From NCBI GenBank assembly GCA_973895155.1, contig OZ316898.1:11656001-11720000 (forward strand): a DNA stretch of 64,000 bases. The letters are read 5' to 3'. Shown here piece after piece: positions 47,847 through 59,026 of this stretch (its first letter is position 1; every line of letters begins with the position of its first letter). Source of the DNA: Marsupella aquatica (lineage: Eukaryota; Marchantiophyta). Under the pieces are notes generated by a model. It worked only from the letters and a program-made list of their open reading frames with translations, ran no database searches and was not told where the DNA came from. Position numbers and translations under genes: made by a program.

Positions 47847-48225
47847 GAATATGAAGCATCTTAGTACGTTTCCAAATGTCAAAATCTCAACGTTGAATGC
47901 GAAATGGGATACGGCGTATCCCGTTTGGGATTCACCCTTCAAATGTCCAGTTTTTGTTTCTCTTTAGCTAAAAAGGAGGTTGGATGCGAAGTGGGATACG
48001 GGGTATCCCATATCGCATCCAACCTCCGAATATGAAGCATCTTAGTTTCCAAATGTCAAAACCTCAACGTTGAATGCGAAATGAGGTACGGCGTATCTCG
48101 TTTGGGATTCAACCTTCAAATGTCCAGTTTTGATTTCTCCTTAGCTAAAAAGAGAAACAAAAATTCATATTCGGAGGTTGGATGCGATATGGGATACCCC
48201 ATATCCCACTTCGCATCCAACCTCC
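47847..48225. repeat. Tandem 181-bp unit ending in long palindromes
   Basis: Units start GAATATGAAGCATCTTAG at 47847 and 48028. Each carries a small palindrome (GGGATACGGCGTATCCC in unit 1, a changed version in unit 2) and ends in a near-perfect palindrome of about 53 bp at 47975-48027 and 48173-48225. Palindrome arms start GGAGGTTGGATGCGA. The second palindrome is present in the reverse orientation relative to the first. Another palindrome, ATGGGATACGTCGTATCCCAT, lies near 48539. Confidence 0.85.
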
Positions 48226-49590
48226 TGTTTTAGCCATTTCCATAAAGATTCTCACGTGTTAGTCAAATCTGATTTTCAGGGAATACAAATTTGTATACGG
48301 TGTGCATTCGTCGAGAGGAAGAGGATACAGAGCAAGAAAAAATGAGCGAAAAAATTTCAAGCGAGGATCTCCTATTTATAGTTTTCTCCTTGACCGTGGT
48401 TAGTTTTTGACTGCAGTTGTATCACAGTCGGTTAAATGTTACCGTTGATAAGAATTGTTTGGGAATATTCTTAACGGGTAAACCAATATCGGAACTTTTA
48501 CTGTGTTTGTTTTTTGGAATTTTTCAGTTGGATCCAAAATGGGATACGTCGTATCCCATCTTCGTATTCGTGTCAATTTTTCCCATTTTTTAAAATCTAA
48601 AAACTAGTTTTTAGGGGGAATACTAATTCCGTATCCAAGACTTTTTGCCTTAGAAACTTTTCCGCCGCGGGCCGTTACTCGTTTAAAAGAGGTTTACTCG
48701 TCCCACTTCTCGTTTGGTCCGTTACTGTGTTAAAAGAGGTTCCTCTTTTCTCATATATCCATACATGGGAAGGAAAGGGGCCAGAATTCAAGTCTCCCCC
48801 TCCCTGTTTTCCCATCCATTTGCCTCTATCTCCTCAATCCTCAACACTCCCCTTTTTCCTATTTTGTCAGGCTTCCCAGTCTTTCCTTGACATGGCAAAC
48901 ATTGTTCATTTTGTACAATGACATAAAAAATCACAAAATTGTTTTCATAGCTAGTTGGTGGCCCGTACAAAAGTCTTGTCATTTCTCCATTGCCACTTAA
49001 AATGGTACCAAGTATTTGGATGGATCTGATGGTGCCAACAAAATTGATTATTTTTTAAGAGTCAGGATTGGGTCACTCTTTTTGTCATTTTATAAATGGA
49101 CTACAGAACTTTTTGGCGGGATAGGGTATTATTGTGCTTGATGTCTTTGTGACTTTCCTCTCAATGTGAGTCTTTAATAACTGTTTAGGCGCTATGCCTT
49201 CATCTGAGTTTCTAATGTTTACTTCCAGGGGCTACAACCACTCTAAGGCCCTCGCTCCCCATTCCTTGCCTTGCACCATTTTCCCATTTCCTCAGGCCTC
49301 CCCCTCCCTGTTTTGCTTCCCAATCCTTCCTTAGCACGACAAATGTCAAATTTAGCAAGACAACCATGGTAAAATTAACCCAGGGATGCAAAATGGGTGG
49401 CAAAGGCTCCATAGGGATGCAAGATGAGAGTCTTAAAACAAGATGACCCCCCACAAACTTATTTGAATCTAGGAAAGAGTGTCAATCATAGGTTTTTCTT
49501 ACTTTTGTCACATGTTCATTCTTTTTACATGAGAGCAATTTAAGAATCAAATTATAATGTTTTTGGCCCTTTTCTCTCTTGTCTTTTACT

Positions 49591-49866
49591 CATCGGCGGG
49601 CTCATCGGCCCTTGCATTGCCACTGCACAACCCATTGTTGGGGCCAGAAAACAGCGCCAAGGGCGCCAGCACCCCAGGCACTGGCCCCGGCCCAAGAGAG
49701 ACTGAGGCACAAGCATGCACCTATGTCCCATCGGCGGGCTCATCGGCCCTTGCATTGCCACTGCACAACCCATCGTTGGGGCCAGAAAACAGCACAAGGG
49801 GGGCCAGCACCCCCGGAACTGGCCCCGGCCCAAGAGAGCAGGAGGCGCAAGCATGCACCTATGTCC
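49591..49866 (+). repeat. Two 138-bp tandem units, both strands open
   Basis: Units at 49591-49728 and 49729-49866 start CATCGGCGGGCTCATCGGCC and differ by few bases. Because 138 is a multiple of three, the frame is preserved. The plus frame reads GSSALALPLHNP and GASTPGTGPGPRE in each unit; the minus frames are open too. GC-rich, unlike its flanks. No start or promoter supports expression. Confidence 0.85.
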
Positions 49867-50649
49867 CATGGGGAGCGCCCAGCAGAAACCGAATATACTT
49901 AGTCTGGCTCACAATGGGGCTAAGAGAAGTCTGCTAAAAATCCACTCTCTCAATGAAATCCCATTCAAACCACGCCTGAATAACCCAGTTGCAACCATGA
50001 GACGACCAGAACCTACACTGGACATCAATCCAGCTTCTGGCCTGTAGCAGCTGGAAATGTTTCCGCCCAGACAACATTCGGTGTCCGGGTTGGTGTCCCA
50101 CTGCCACCTCAGAAAGCACTGATCCCAGATCAAAACTCGATCCGGCTGCCACTGGCCACCCAGTTGAAACTTGTGTTCATTGCATTCTAACCACAACCTC
50201 CATAAGACCTGATAAATCACAAATAACCTGAGTGCAGGCTGTGATTGTGTGGTCTCTTCCCAACGAAGAGATCAGCAGCACCTCCAACGCCACACCTCAC
50301 CCCTGGGCAGCAGGAGCTCAAGAATGTAATTACTTTGAGGACCCCTGTTTATGTAAGTTTGATATTATTCAACAGTTGGAGCCACCATGAAGAGTTGACT
50401 ATTGAAATAGGTTTGAAATGGAGATGAGTGGGCAAAACGAGAAGATTATTTGTAGTCTGTAGTAGTCCATGCAAAAAGTTCACAAATGAGGTTTGAGATG
50501 GAGATGATTGGAAAAATAAGGTTATTTGTGAAAACAGTCCATGCAAAATGTTCCCTAATTACTCTTGTATATGTCCATGCAGTCCTTGTAACATTCCACA
50601 GAGTCCATGCAAATTATGTACATAGTTGAAAGGTATCTACGCTCCCTTG

Positions 50650-50830
50650 GTATTCCTATGTTCATAGTAGCCTAAGGGGCCTTGGTATTCCTATGTTCAT
50701 AGTAGCCTAAGGGTTTCTTATTGTCCCTTGGTATTTCCTTGTCCATAGTAGCCTAAGGGTTTTTTTATTGTATGTTGGTCCTGCCGTTGGCATTAATTTG
50801 TCCATAGTAACCAAAGTTTTTCTTATGTTA
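50650..50830 (+). repeat. Short tandem repeat, period about 35-55 bp, four copies
   Basis: CCTTGGTATTCCTATGTTCA then TAGTAGCCTAAGG occurs exactly twice (near 50645 and 50681). Two more diverged units with CTTGTCCATAGTAGCC and TTTGTCCATAGTAACC follow. Confidence 0.75.
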
Positions 50831-51714
50831 CCTTGGTAAATGTTACAGTAAAGGAAGAGTTTGGTTCTAACCATAGGTATATGATCAAAAATTTGTCAAT
50901 TAAATGAAAAATTCAGACAATTCACTGGAAAACGTTGATTCATCAATCATGACCCATCCAAAGGTTTTTTTCTTTGACCTCTTTCTTTGTTTATTTGAAG
51001 TGTGATTCTTCACTTTCCATTGTTTTTAGTTACAGGGTTGAACTGTTTTTCTTTGTCTTGCCCCTTGAAGCACAAATAGTCATGTTTGGTGCTTCTTGCA
51101 TAACTAATAGTTCTGGTTACTTTGTAACCAATAGTGTTGATGTGGCTGTGTGTGCTTGCAGGGATTTTGGAAAGAACTTTCAATGGGGAGTAAGAACTTT
51201 CAATGGGAGTAGGTAAAGACTACACATGCAAATGCCGGGCACAAATGCTAGCATCTCCTGGCATGCTCTGGCATGCTCACATGAAAAGAACAGATGACAG
51301 AGGTATTGTGGTATTGTTTCAATCACGCCACAACATACCTAGCTTGCAGACCCCACGAGCTCCTCAATTTGATTTTCAAGGCTCTCTCACTCATTGCCCT
51401 TTTCATTTGTTTAGTATTAGCTTTCTATAATATTCATGTTTACTTCCTTTTCAATACATTTCTTTCATTTTTTCATGTTCACTCCAAACAAGTGTGTTGA
51501 ATTTATTAGCTCTTTGGCTCAAAGACAGAATATTTAAAAGAGGCATTCCAAGTGTATTGAACTTTTGGCGCTTTGGCATTCCAAGTGTATTGAGTTTATT
51601 CGCTTTTTGTCTCAGAAACAGAATATTTAAAATAGGATTCGTTTGTTTTATTTTGATTCAAATGGAAGTAAGGTAGACTACGCGTATGACAATGAACCGA
51701 CCATGAACCGGGCT

Positions 51715-51976
51715 TCTTTTCAGCTCTCCGAGTAGAATGCCGTTTCTGAGGCTTGTTGGTCAAGACAGGGAACCGACATGATTTCTTCATGTGTATACAA
51801 CAATCCTTCAGTCCTATCGTTGATTCATTTCTATATATTGAGCCCGTCTTCATGAGAGAGTCGGCAGATGGAAATCTGATCTGAATTCTGCAATAGCTCA
51901 CTTGCTTGATGCTAGATTCGCCCGTTTCCAGTCCATATATCCTATTAATCTGAACTTGTAGTTGGCAGCTGCAGCC
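51715..51976 (+). promoter_or_regulatory. Duplicated upstream region of NO VEIN-like copy 2
   Basis: This block aligns with about 35740-35979 upstream of copy 1, for example TCCGAGTAGAATG near its start and TTTCCAGTCCATATATCCTA shortly before the ATG. It shows that the upstream region was copied with the gene. Small indels separate the two. TATATATC just upstream could be a TATA-like element. Confidence 0.6.
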
Positions 51977-54900
51977 ATGAGCTCGAATTCTGAGAGACAG
52001 TTTATTGACCGCATTCGCCGAGAGAAGTTTGGAATCGGATCAACGGTATGTAATCCCCTCGCAGGAATGCTGCACGAAGCGATCGGTCACCTTTCAGCAG
52101 AGTTGTATCAAAAGGACGTTCATTTCATCTCAGAGTTACTCCAGGTAACTATGCACGACACTTGAGCAAGATGGTCGTCTGTTTCGTCCCATGAGCACTG
52201 CCACTTCAATTGATAATATCTGATTCATGAACAATCGTGTAGTTTAGGTGGCAGGAGGAGCAATATTACAAGTGCGTACGTCGCCTAGATGGCAACCATT
52301 TCATCGATCTTGATATATATACTAACTTCCAGAACATGACTATTGATCAATTCCTGTGCAGAACGCTGAAGACAACGTGTATGGACGAGCAGTCTCTCCA
52401 TCATTGGAGATGGTTCTTACTGGCGTCGATATCACCAAGGTTGGGGCGCAGGCAACGCTCATTCTGTTCAATAACGAAGTTGGATTCCAACCTGCGCATG
52501 TAGAAGCATTATGTGCTGTCGGGTTATCAACCAAGAAGGGGAAACGTGATAGTGGCTACATTGGAGAAAAAGGTACCATTTACTAGAGATGCCTTGTCCC
52601 ACTACTGTCGTTGGTCCGGAGTCGATCTAAGCACACGTGTACTTTGGTGAATGAGCACTTATGAGTCAGTCACAACATCCACTATCCCCCAATTAGTATG
52701 TAGTACTTTTTCTAGCTACTCAGGAGCAACTGTGCAACGCAATCTACGGTTTCATGTGACTCCCCTCAATATAGATGTACATGAATTATGATTTATTGCA
52801 TCGAGAACCTATTAAGAAGTGTGATTTTTGCACGGATTTTGAATACTTCAATTCTGACCCTCATCTTTGCTTTTGGCTTGTGTTGACCATCAGGCATTGG
52901 TTTCAAGAGTGTTTTCCTTGTGACTAGAACACCGTACATCATCAGCAACGGATATCGATTTCGGTTCACCGACGAAGCTAGTCACGAGGCGAAGATCGGC
53001 TATGTTGTTCCGGAATGGACTGACGTTCCAACCGATGCGGATCTGAGACAGGTGTATGGGAAACAGAACCTCCCGCAAACCATGATCATTCTCCCTTTGA
53101 GACCCGACAAGATCGAACCGGTCTGAAAGCAATTGAAGCAGATTTCTCCGGAGACGCTGCTCTTTTTGTCCAAGCTACGTCAGCTCGTTGTTCGTGAAGA
53201 ATCGAGAAACAGTTTGTGCATCACTCGCTCGGACATATCAGCCTCCACGAAGTCTGAGGATGAAAGATTCAAGGTGGCCACCATGAATCTTTCGGTCGGA
53301 AGCAGTGACACACATGTTTCAGAAGAATGCAACTATCAGTTGCTACAGCAACAATTTCCTGTCACTCATCGAGTGGAGCAGAGGAAAGAGGTTGACATCT
53401 GGGACATCACCATCGCTTTCCCCTTGCTTGAACGTATCAATCCTGGCCGTTCTAGTGGGGACATTTATGCTTTTCTTCCTTCGTACCTCACTTCTGGCTT
53501 TCCGTTTGTCATTAATGCGGATTTTCTGCTAGTTTCATCCCGGGAGACGCTGAAGTTCGACAGCCCCTGGAATAAGGGGATCCTCTCATGTGTACCCACT
53601 GCCTTCCTTTCTGCGTTTAGATTTTTCCTGAAGAATTCCCGCACTTCACGAGTACAGTCCACGGTCGACGCCGCCGTGTCCATTCGAAAAGCTTACCAGT
53701 ACATCCCAGTGGAGCAGCCGCAAAACATGGAACTTTGAAAGGTTCAACAACTTGTTCTGGATCTTCTCAAGCATGAAGATTGTGTGCTGGTTGATTCTCT
53801 TGCCGGCCTCCCATTGAAGGTCGCCGCTGCTTCAGGTGGTGTTCGTAACGTGTTTTGCAAGCCAGAAATGGCCCGACTAATACGGCCGAAGTTCCGCAGT
53901 ATCCTGGAGGCGTCGAATGCAGAGAGAAATTTAAATCCTCTCATCCGGAATTTGAAGTGGTACGTAGTCGACCGTGAGGTGCAGGAAACCTACAGCCCGA
54001 CTCTGAAATCCCTCGGCATCACTGACATGACGGAGCGCCAGTACATTGAATGCCTCATGCACGAAGACTGGCTGCTGACTCTAAGTGACGAGCTGTATTG
54101 GGAGGTCGTTTGCTTTGTCTTGGACTACTGCAAGAATTCAAGCAGCAGTAGTATGCAAACAGTGCCGATTCTAAAATACTGTAAAGCAAATGGGTCAATT
54201 GTCCTGGCTTCCGTCGAAGAGGCACGACATAGCAATGGTGGGAAGATTTACTTGTCTCCCTTGGACAAGGGCGAACACCTTTCCGAGTGGACAACAGCAT
54301 TCAAGCCTTGGGTCCCGGTACTGTTCATGCCCACAAAAACCGTACGAGTTTTGTGGAACTTAAAGCAGCAGTCAAGTCCGAAGATAAGTGGAACTGTATG
54401 GAAGTTTCTGATTTCGGTGGTACTAGACTTATCCATCGAGAAATACTTGGTACAGCTCCTGGCACTCTTGCCAACTGCCAAAGATCCGAAGTTCGTTATT
54501 CTCACCTCGGAGTTCGCGTACCAGTGCATTCTGAGAAAGGATGTGGACAGGAATTTTATGTCTACACATTACACATTATCCCCTTAATTTCCCTATCGTC
54601 AATCAGTCTGGGGATATCAGTCTGGTCAGACGAGGTTATATCAATAACACAGTTAAGATTCTTCTTCCAGCACACGGTAGTTTGTGGCCGCAACTGAGCC
54701 TCGACTCCTGGTCAAGTGAACTAGTTGTTTTGTCTGATGACTACGTGAAGACCCCTTCGGCTTGGCCTTCACGCTTGAAAGGCTATATATCCGCCAAGGA
54801 CGACAATCTGGACTTGGAGCCCTTTCGATCGTATCTGAAAAATGTCATGGGCGCCGTCGACATTCAAGAGATAATTCCATCAGGTGATGCTTGGTATTCA

Positions 54901-56439
54901 ATTCCCGCGCATCTCACTTCAAATATGACCATCGAGCAAGTTAGCTTGTTGCTGCGATGGCTGACAATCCAGCTTAAGAATCGGCAGTGCGCCACAAGTT
55001 GCTTCTTCCAAAACTTGAAGAAGTCTCCATGGCTTCCAACAGAAGGACATGGTCGGCGGGTACCTTCCTTATGTTTCGAGAAGAGCTCGTTTAGTGCTTT
55101 TTTCAAGTCGTCGGATGTCCCTTTTGTTGACCCATTCTTGAGTGCATTTGGACCTACTCTTGAAGATCTCGGTGTTGTCACAGAGAGGGAAATGGGTTGT
55201 GAAGCCGTTGTCAACTACATGCTCGAAATCTCCAATGATACGACGCAAACATATTCATGCAACCTCGGGCAGGCTACTCGATTGTATAAATACCTGGAGA
55301 AGTTTCTGTGGAGACCCGCTGCAAATTCGAAGAAACTGAAAATATTTATTCCTGGCGCGACATCAAACTCTTCCAACTCATGGATTGAAAGTGAGTCCTG
55401 CGTTGTGTACAAAGATGATGGCTTTTTCGATAACTGCTTTCCTGTACTTGAAGGTTTATATGACCATAGCCTTCTTCCCTTCTTCGAAGATCTGCTGCAC
55501 GTTCCAAGTCACGCAACAGTGGAGAGATACTGCTAGCTCTGGCTGAAATGGAGGATCGATGTCCACGAATTAACTGCAGATGAATGTACTCGCGTGTGGA
55601 AAATCGTGACCGGCGAGAAGCGGAAGACATGCGACACGAACGTGTGGAATGAATTTGTAGCGAAAGCCTGGGTGCCTTTGCAATCTGAGGAAACTGGTGC
55701 CTTCTGCCTTTCATCTCCGAGCACTTGCTTCATACCGGATGATCTACACCTGCTTTCTTTATTTGGAACAAATCCTGAAGTCCAGTTTGTGTGGTATCCC
55801 TGCAACACTGAGCAAATGGAATGCGCCATGAATGAGATTTACCATAAATTGGGCGTGAAGAAACTGACAGAGTGCGTGCAGGGAGAGTTCATCATTGGTG
55901 AAGATTCCGGCCGGAAGCTTTTCATACCAAATGGGAGGTTTGAAGGAGCTGGCAATGGAATCCTTTGCCCTTGACTTTTTAGAGCAATCTTGGGTTTCAT
56001 TGCGAGAAAGAAATATGGGTTGCCGAGCTCCAAAAGACACAGCCTACTTCTCTCACTGAAGGGAGTCCCACAGATAACCATTACCAGGCCACTCACCAGG
56101 TGTTATCATATTTCTTGCATGTCGTCCCCGGTGATAGTCAGCCAGGACAATGTTATGGCTTTGTGGTCCAAAACGGATGGGAAGCTCTACTGCCTCGAAA
56201 ACAACGACCCAATCCTTAAAAGCTCTCTTAATAGGAGAGAGTTTCATGTTCAGCTGGCGACAACGATCTCGCTCGGACTCTTGTTTGAGCACCCACTGAT
56301 AGTGGATGACCTCACTGAATTTCTTATTGGGCTACTTGATTGCGGATTTGAGAAGTCTCATGTAGAATACGAACTCCGGAGGAAAAATGCAAAGCTGTAC
56401 GAAGACGACGAGATTTTCTTGTCGCAATTTGAAATGTAG
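51977..56439 (+). pseudogene. NO VEIN-like GHKL ATPase, copy 2, pseudogene
   Basis: Closely matches copy 1 throughout, with the same exon layout (51977-52144, 52362-52572, 52894-56439). The ATPase motifs are retained (ELLQNAEDN across the first junction, FNNEVGF, GEKGIGFKSVF across the second). It is broken by TGA at 53124 (CGA in copy 1), TGA at 53736 (where copy 1 reads AGA), a diverged segment with frame loss near 54530-54600, TAG at 55534 (CAA in copy 1) and TGA at 55972 (GGA in copy 1). At 53871 it has the CCC that copy 1 lacks. Shared introns show duplication through DNA, not a retrocopy. High identity suggests a fairly recent event or later gene conversion. Confidence 0.9.
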
Positions 56440-56914
56440 CGGACGAGCTAGAGGAGTTTAGAATAGGCAATTCTGATGTGTGCAGTCTGGTATAAGCATT
56501 CTGTGCTCGAACTGGGTCCGAAATATGAACAATTCTACTGAACTTTCCTCAGTCAGAAATAGAAATTTGAGAATTTGTCAAATTGTTCTCCTAGCTTTCG
56601 AGCACCCTTGGAAACTTGTCTATTTGTTTGAATGTTCCTTTGTCCCTCCAGTCGTTCCTCCAAAGCTTCAACATTCACGTAAAATATATGAATTCTTAGC
56701 TTTTCTCGCAGTATTAGAACGGTTCTCCTTAACATCTTCAATTTCACGTACATTAATTACGGGTCTAGTTAGAGACTCTTGTAATTTTAAAAATTCAGGG
56801 AAATACAGGTCTAGTTAGAGACTCTTGTAAATTAGGGGAAAAATCCATGTCATTTCATAAATTTTTAACCATGGTATCTATGTAATTGGACTATCTACAC
56901 TTGTGTGAACACTT

Positions 56915-57142
56915 AGGTGGGACAAAAGTATCACTTCAATTCTCAGCCATTGGATGTTTATGATTGGAGTTAGGTGGGACAAAAGTATCACTTCAATTCT
57001 CAGCCATTGGATGTTTATGATTGGAGTTAGGTGGGACAAAAGTATCACTTCAATTCTCAGCCATTGGATGTTTATGATTGGAGTTAGGTGGGACAAAAGT
57101 ATCACTTCAATTCTCAGCCATTGGATATTTATGATTGGAGCA
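56915..57142 (+). repeat. 57-bp minisatellite, four units
   Basis: Units begin AGGTGGGACAAAAGTATCAC at 56915, 56972, 57029 and 57086. The first three are nearly identical and the last diverges at its end. A 57-bp period keeps frames open on both strands, so the 80-96-codon ORFs with 19-residue repeats here are an artefact of the array. Confidence 0.95.
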
Positions 57143-57499
57143 TCTAGATGCTTTGCATGTGGGAACACATGTGAGACAAAAATGGGAACTAATGTAATTA
57201 GATAATGTCCATGGATTCATGTCATGCCAAAATAGATGCATGTATATTTCTCTCCCATTTTGCTTAACCATACCATGCCAAAGTGAATGTGTGCAATTAA
57301 CTTTCCCCCCATTCCACGCCTCCACCAAATCATCATCATCAAACACTACAGTACAAGTTCCCCCCCCCTAAATCCCTCTTTTTTCTTTAACTTTTGTCCT
57401 TTATAAAATGTGGAAGGAGTGTGGGTAAATCGTAGCACATCATCAAAACATAAACTTTTTTGGTGCCATCACATCCACCAAGACACTCCTCCCACTACA

Positions 57500-57756
57500 C
57501 AATGATTGGATATTATGCACAACTACCTCAATATCAATCACCCATTTACAATGTTATATAATCCCTATAATCAACCATTAAAGGGCTCTATAAAAATATT
57601 TGAAGTTTTGGATGATTGGACATTATTTGACAATATTTGGGAAGTTTTGGTTGATTGGTATTGAGCTAGTTTTGCATAATATCCAATCACCCAAACTTCA
57701 AATATTTTTGTAGAGCCCTTGCTGGTTACTTATAGGGATTATATAACATTGTAAAA
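57500..57756. repeat. Nested inverted repeat (fold-back element)
   Basis: Segment A (GATTGGATATTATGCACAAC from about 57503) pairs with a complement ending near 57689. Segment B, from ACAATGTTATATAATCCCTA near 57550 to about 57627, pairs with a complement running to about 57753. Arms are about 40 and 80 bp and retain high complementarity. Confidence 0.85.
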
Positions 57757-58703
57757 AAAAAACTCAAATAAGATTTCCCCCCAAGTCCTTGCAACACTTA
57801 ATTGTTCCCATTTCTTAATAAAAATGGGGAATGAAGAAAAATAGTGTTGAACTTGATGGCAAGCTCAAAAATTCCAAGATGAGTGAGAGAAAAAAAGGGA
57901 AACAAAAAAAGAAAAACTACTATTATTGATTTGAGAATTTCATCTCAACTTGAACTATTGAAAATTGCATAATCTAAATATATACTTTGCCAGTTTTCTT
58001 GTCATCTTCTTCCATTGTTGGTTAAGGAAACTAGCTATAGTTAGCTTGAAATATTTTGAATGTCTTGAACATCTAACCTGGTTTTTCCATTGGATTGTCG
58101 TCCATGTCCTCTACTGTAAGTGCAACACCCTTTCCAACCCTTGACAGTGGATTGGGTCTCTTACTTTGCCCCACTCCACCCCTCCTGATTTGAGTCCTGG
58201 TTGGCTGGCCCACTCCCGTTCGCTGTTCAAGGGAGGGAGAGCGTATCGGCTAACTTGAGGATGGTGACAAACATCTCATTATAAGAAACTCACAAGATGT
58301 TCACCATTGGATGATTCCAAACTAGCCAGGTTCCTTTGCTTAATCAACGGTGGAAAATGGGTTGGAATGTCATTATTTAACACAAAATAGTGATCGACAA
58401 AGTATCCAATTCTATCATTCCTTTTGGTGTCCCTCAAGCTTGTATTTGACCGAAGGCTGTAGTACTCAACAAGAGCATACAAGAACCTTCAAATCAAGTT
58501 AGACTTATTCAGAGTATTTGTAGTAGTGCAATCCATGCATTGACTAGATAAGTCCAACTATAAATACAAATTCTTCCACAAAGACACAAATAAAGCTTCT
58601 TCCACTTAGAAGGCAGTTGTGTCCCAATTTGTGACTATCTCTGGAAAACTAATCAATGGTTAGCTTTGCATTGTTTTATTCCCGACTTTGACCTTCATTG
58701 ATA

Positions 58704-59026
58704 CTAAGATTTTAACAAAGTATACCAGCATTGAAGTGAATACAAACAAAGCTTCCTCTCGGGCTTCTTGAGGCATGTGTGTATGAAAAAATTACAATTA
58801 ATATATGTTAGCTGGCTTGAAGTAACAACCTTTTTGAACTTCCTTGTGTGCAACTCTTCTGAACTTTCATGTGAGAACTCTAAGCGGATTGTAGGAGTGT
58901 GATTCCCCACCAATCAAGCAAAACTTGCTTGTGCACCAAAGATGACTAAGCCAACTTCATCATTGAGATCATGTTTGTGCTTTTTAAATTTACAATCAAT
59001 GCTGACATACTTTGTTAAAATCTTAG
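58704..59026. mobile_element. MITE of about 323 bp with 31-bp TIRs and TA duplication
   Basis: The left terminus is CTAAGATTTTAACAAAGTAT followed by ACCAGCATTGA. The right terminus is its inverted complement with two mismatches (GT for AC at the same place). TA flanks both ends (58702-58703 and 59027-59028), as expected for Tc1/mariner-type insertion. No coding capacity. The internal sequence is AT-rich and shows no transposase. Confidence 0.72.

Larger units (their letters stand above)
48226..51700. other. Intergenic, repeats and low-complexity ORFs
   Basis: No gene recognised. It holds the 138-bp and 34-bp tandem repeats listed separately. ORFs here come from repeat structure (both strands open across the 138-bp units). 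The block duplicated with the NO VEIN-like gene begins near 51715. Confidence 0.5.
56440..58703. other. Intergenic region with a minisatellite and a fold-back element
   Basis: The first 130 bp continue the duplicated 3' flank. Then come the 57-bp minisatellite and the nested inverted repeat (separate entries). A poly-C run lies at about 57360. No gene was recognised. Confidence 0.5.

Noticed and set aside
46320-48225. CRISPR-like reading of the repeated blocks
   Set aside because: Units are long, diverged and not separated by uniform unique spacers, and the window is plant nuclear DNA.
56878-57205. Repeat proteins of 83-96 residues over the 57-bp array
   Set aside because: The period is a multiple of three, so frames stay open on both strands without any coding role.
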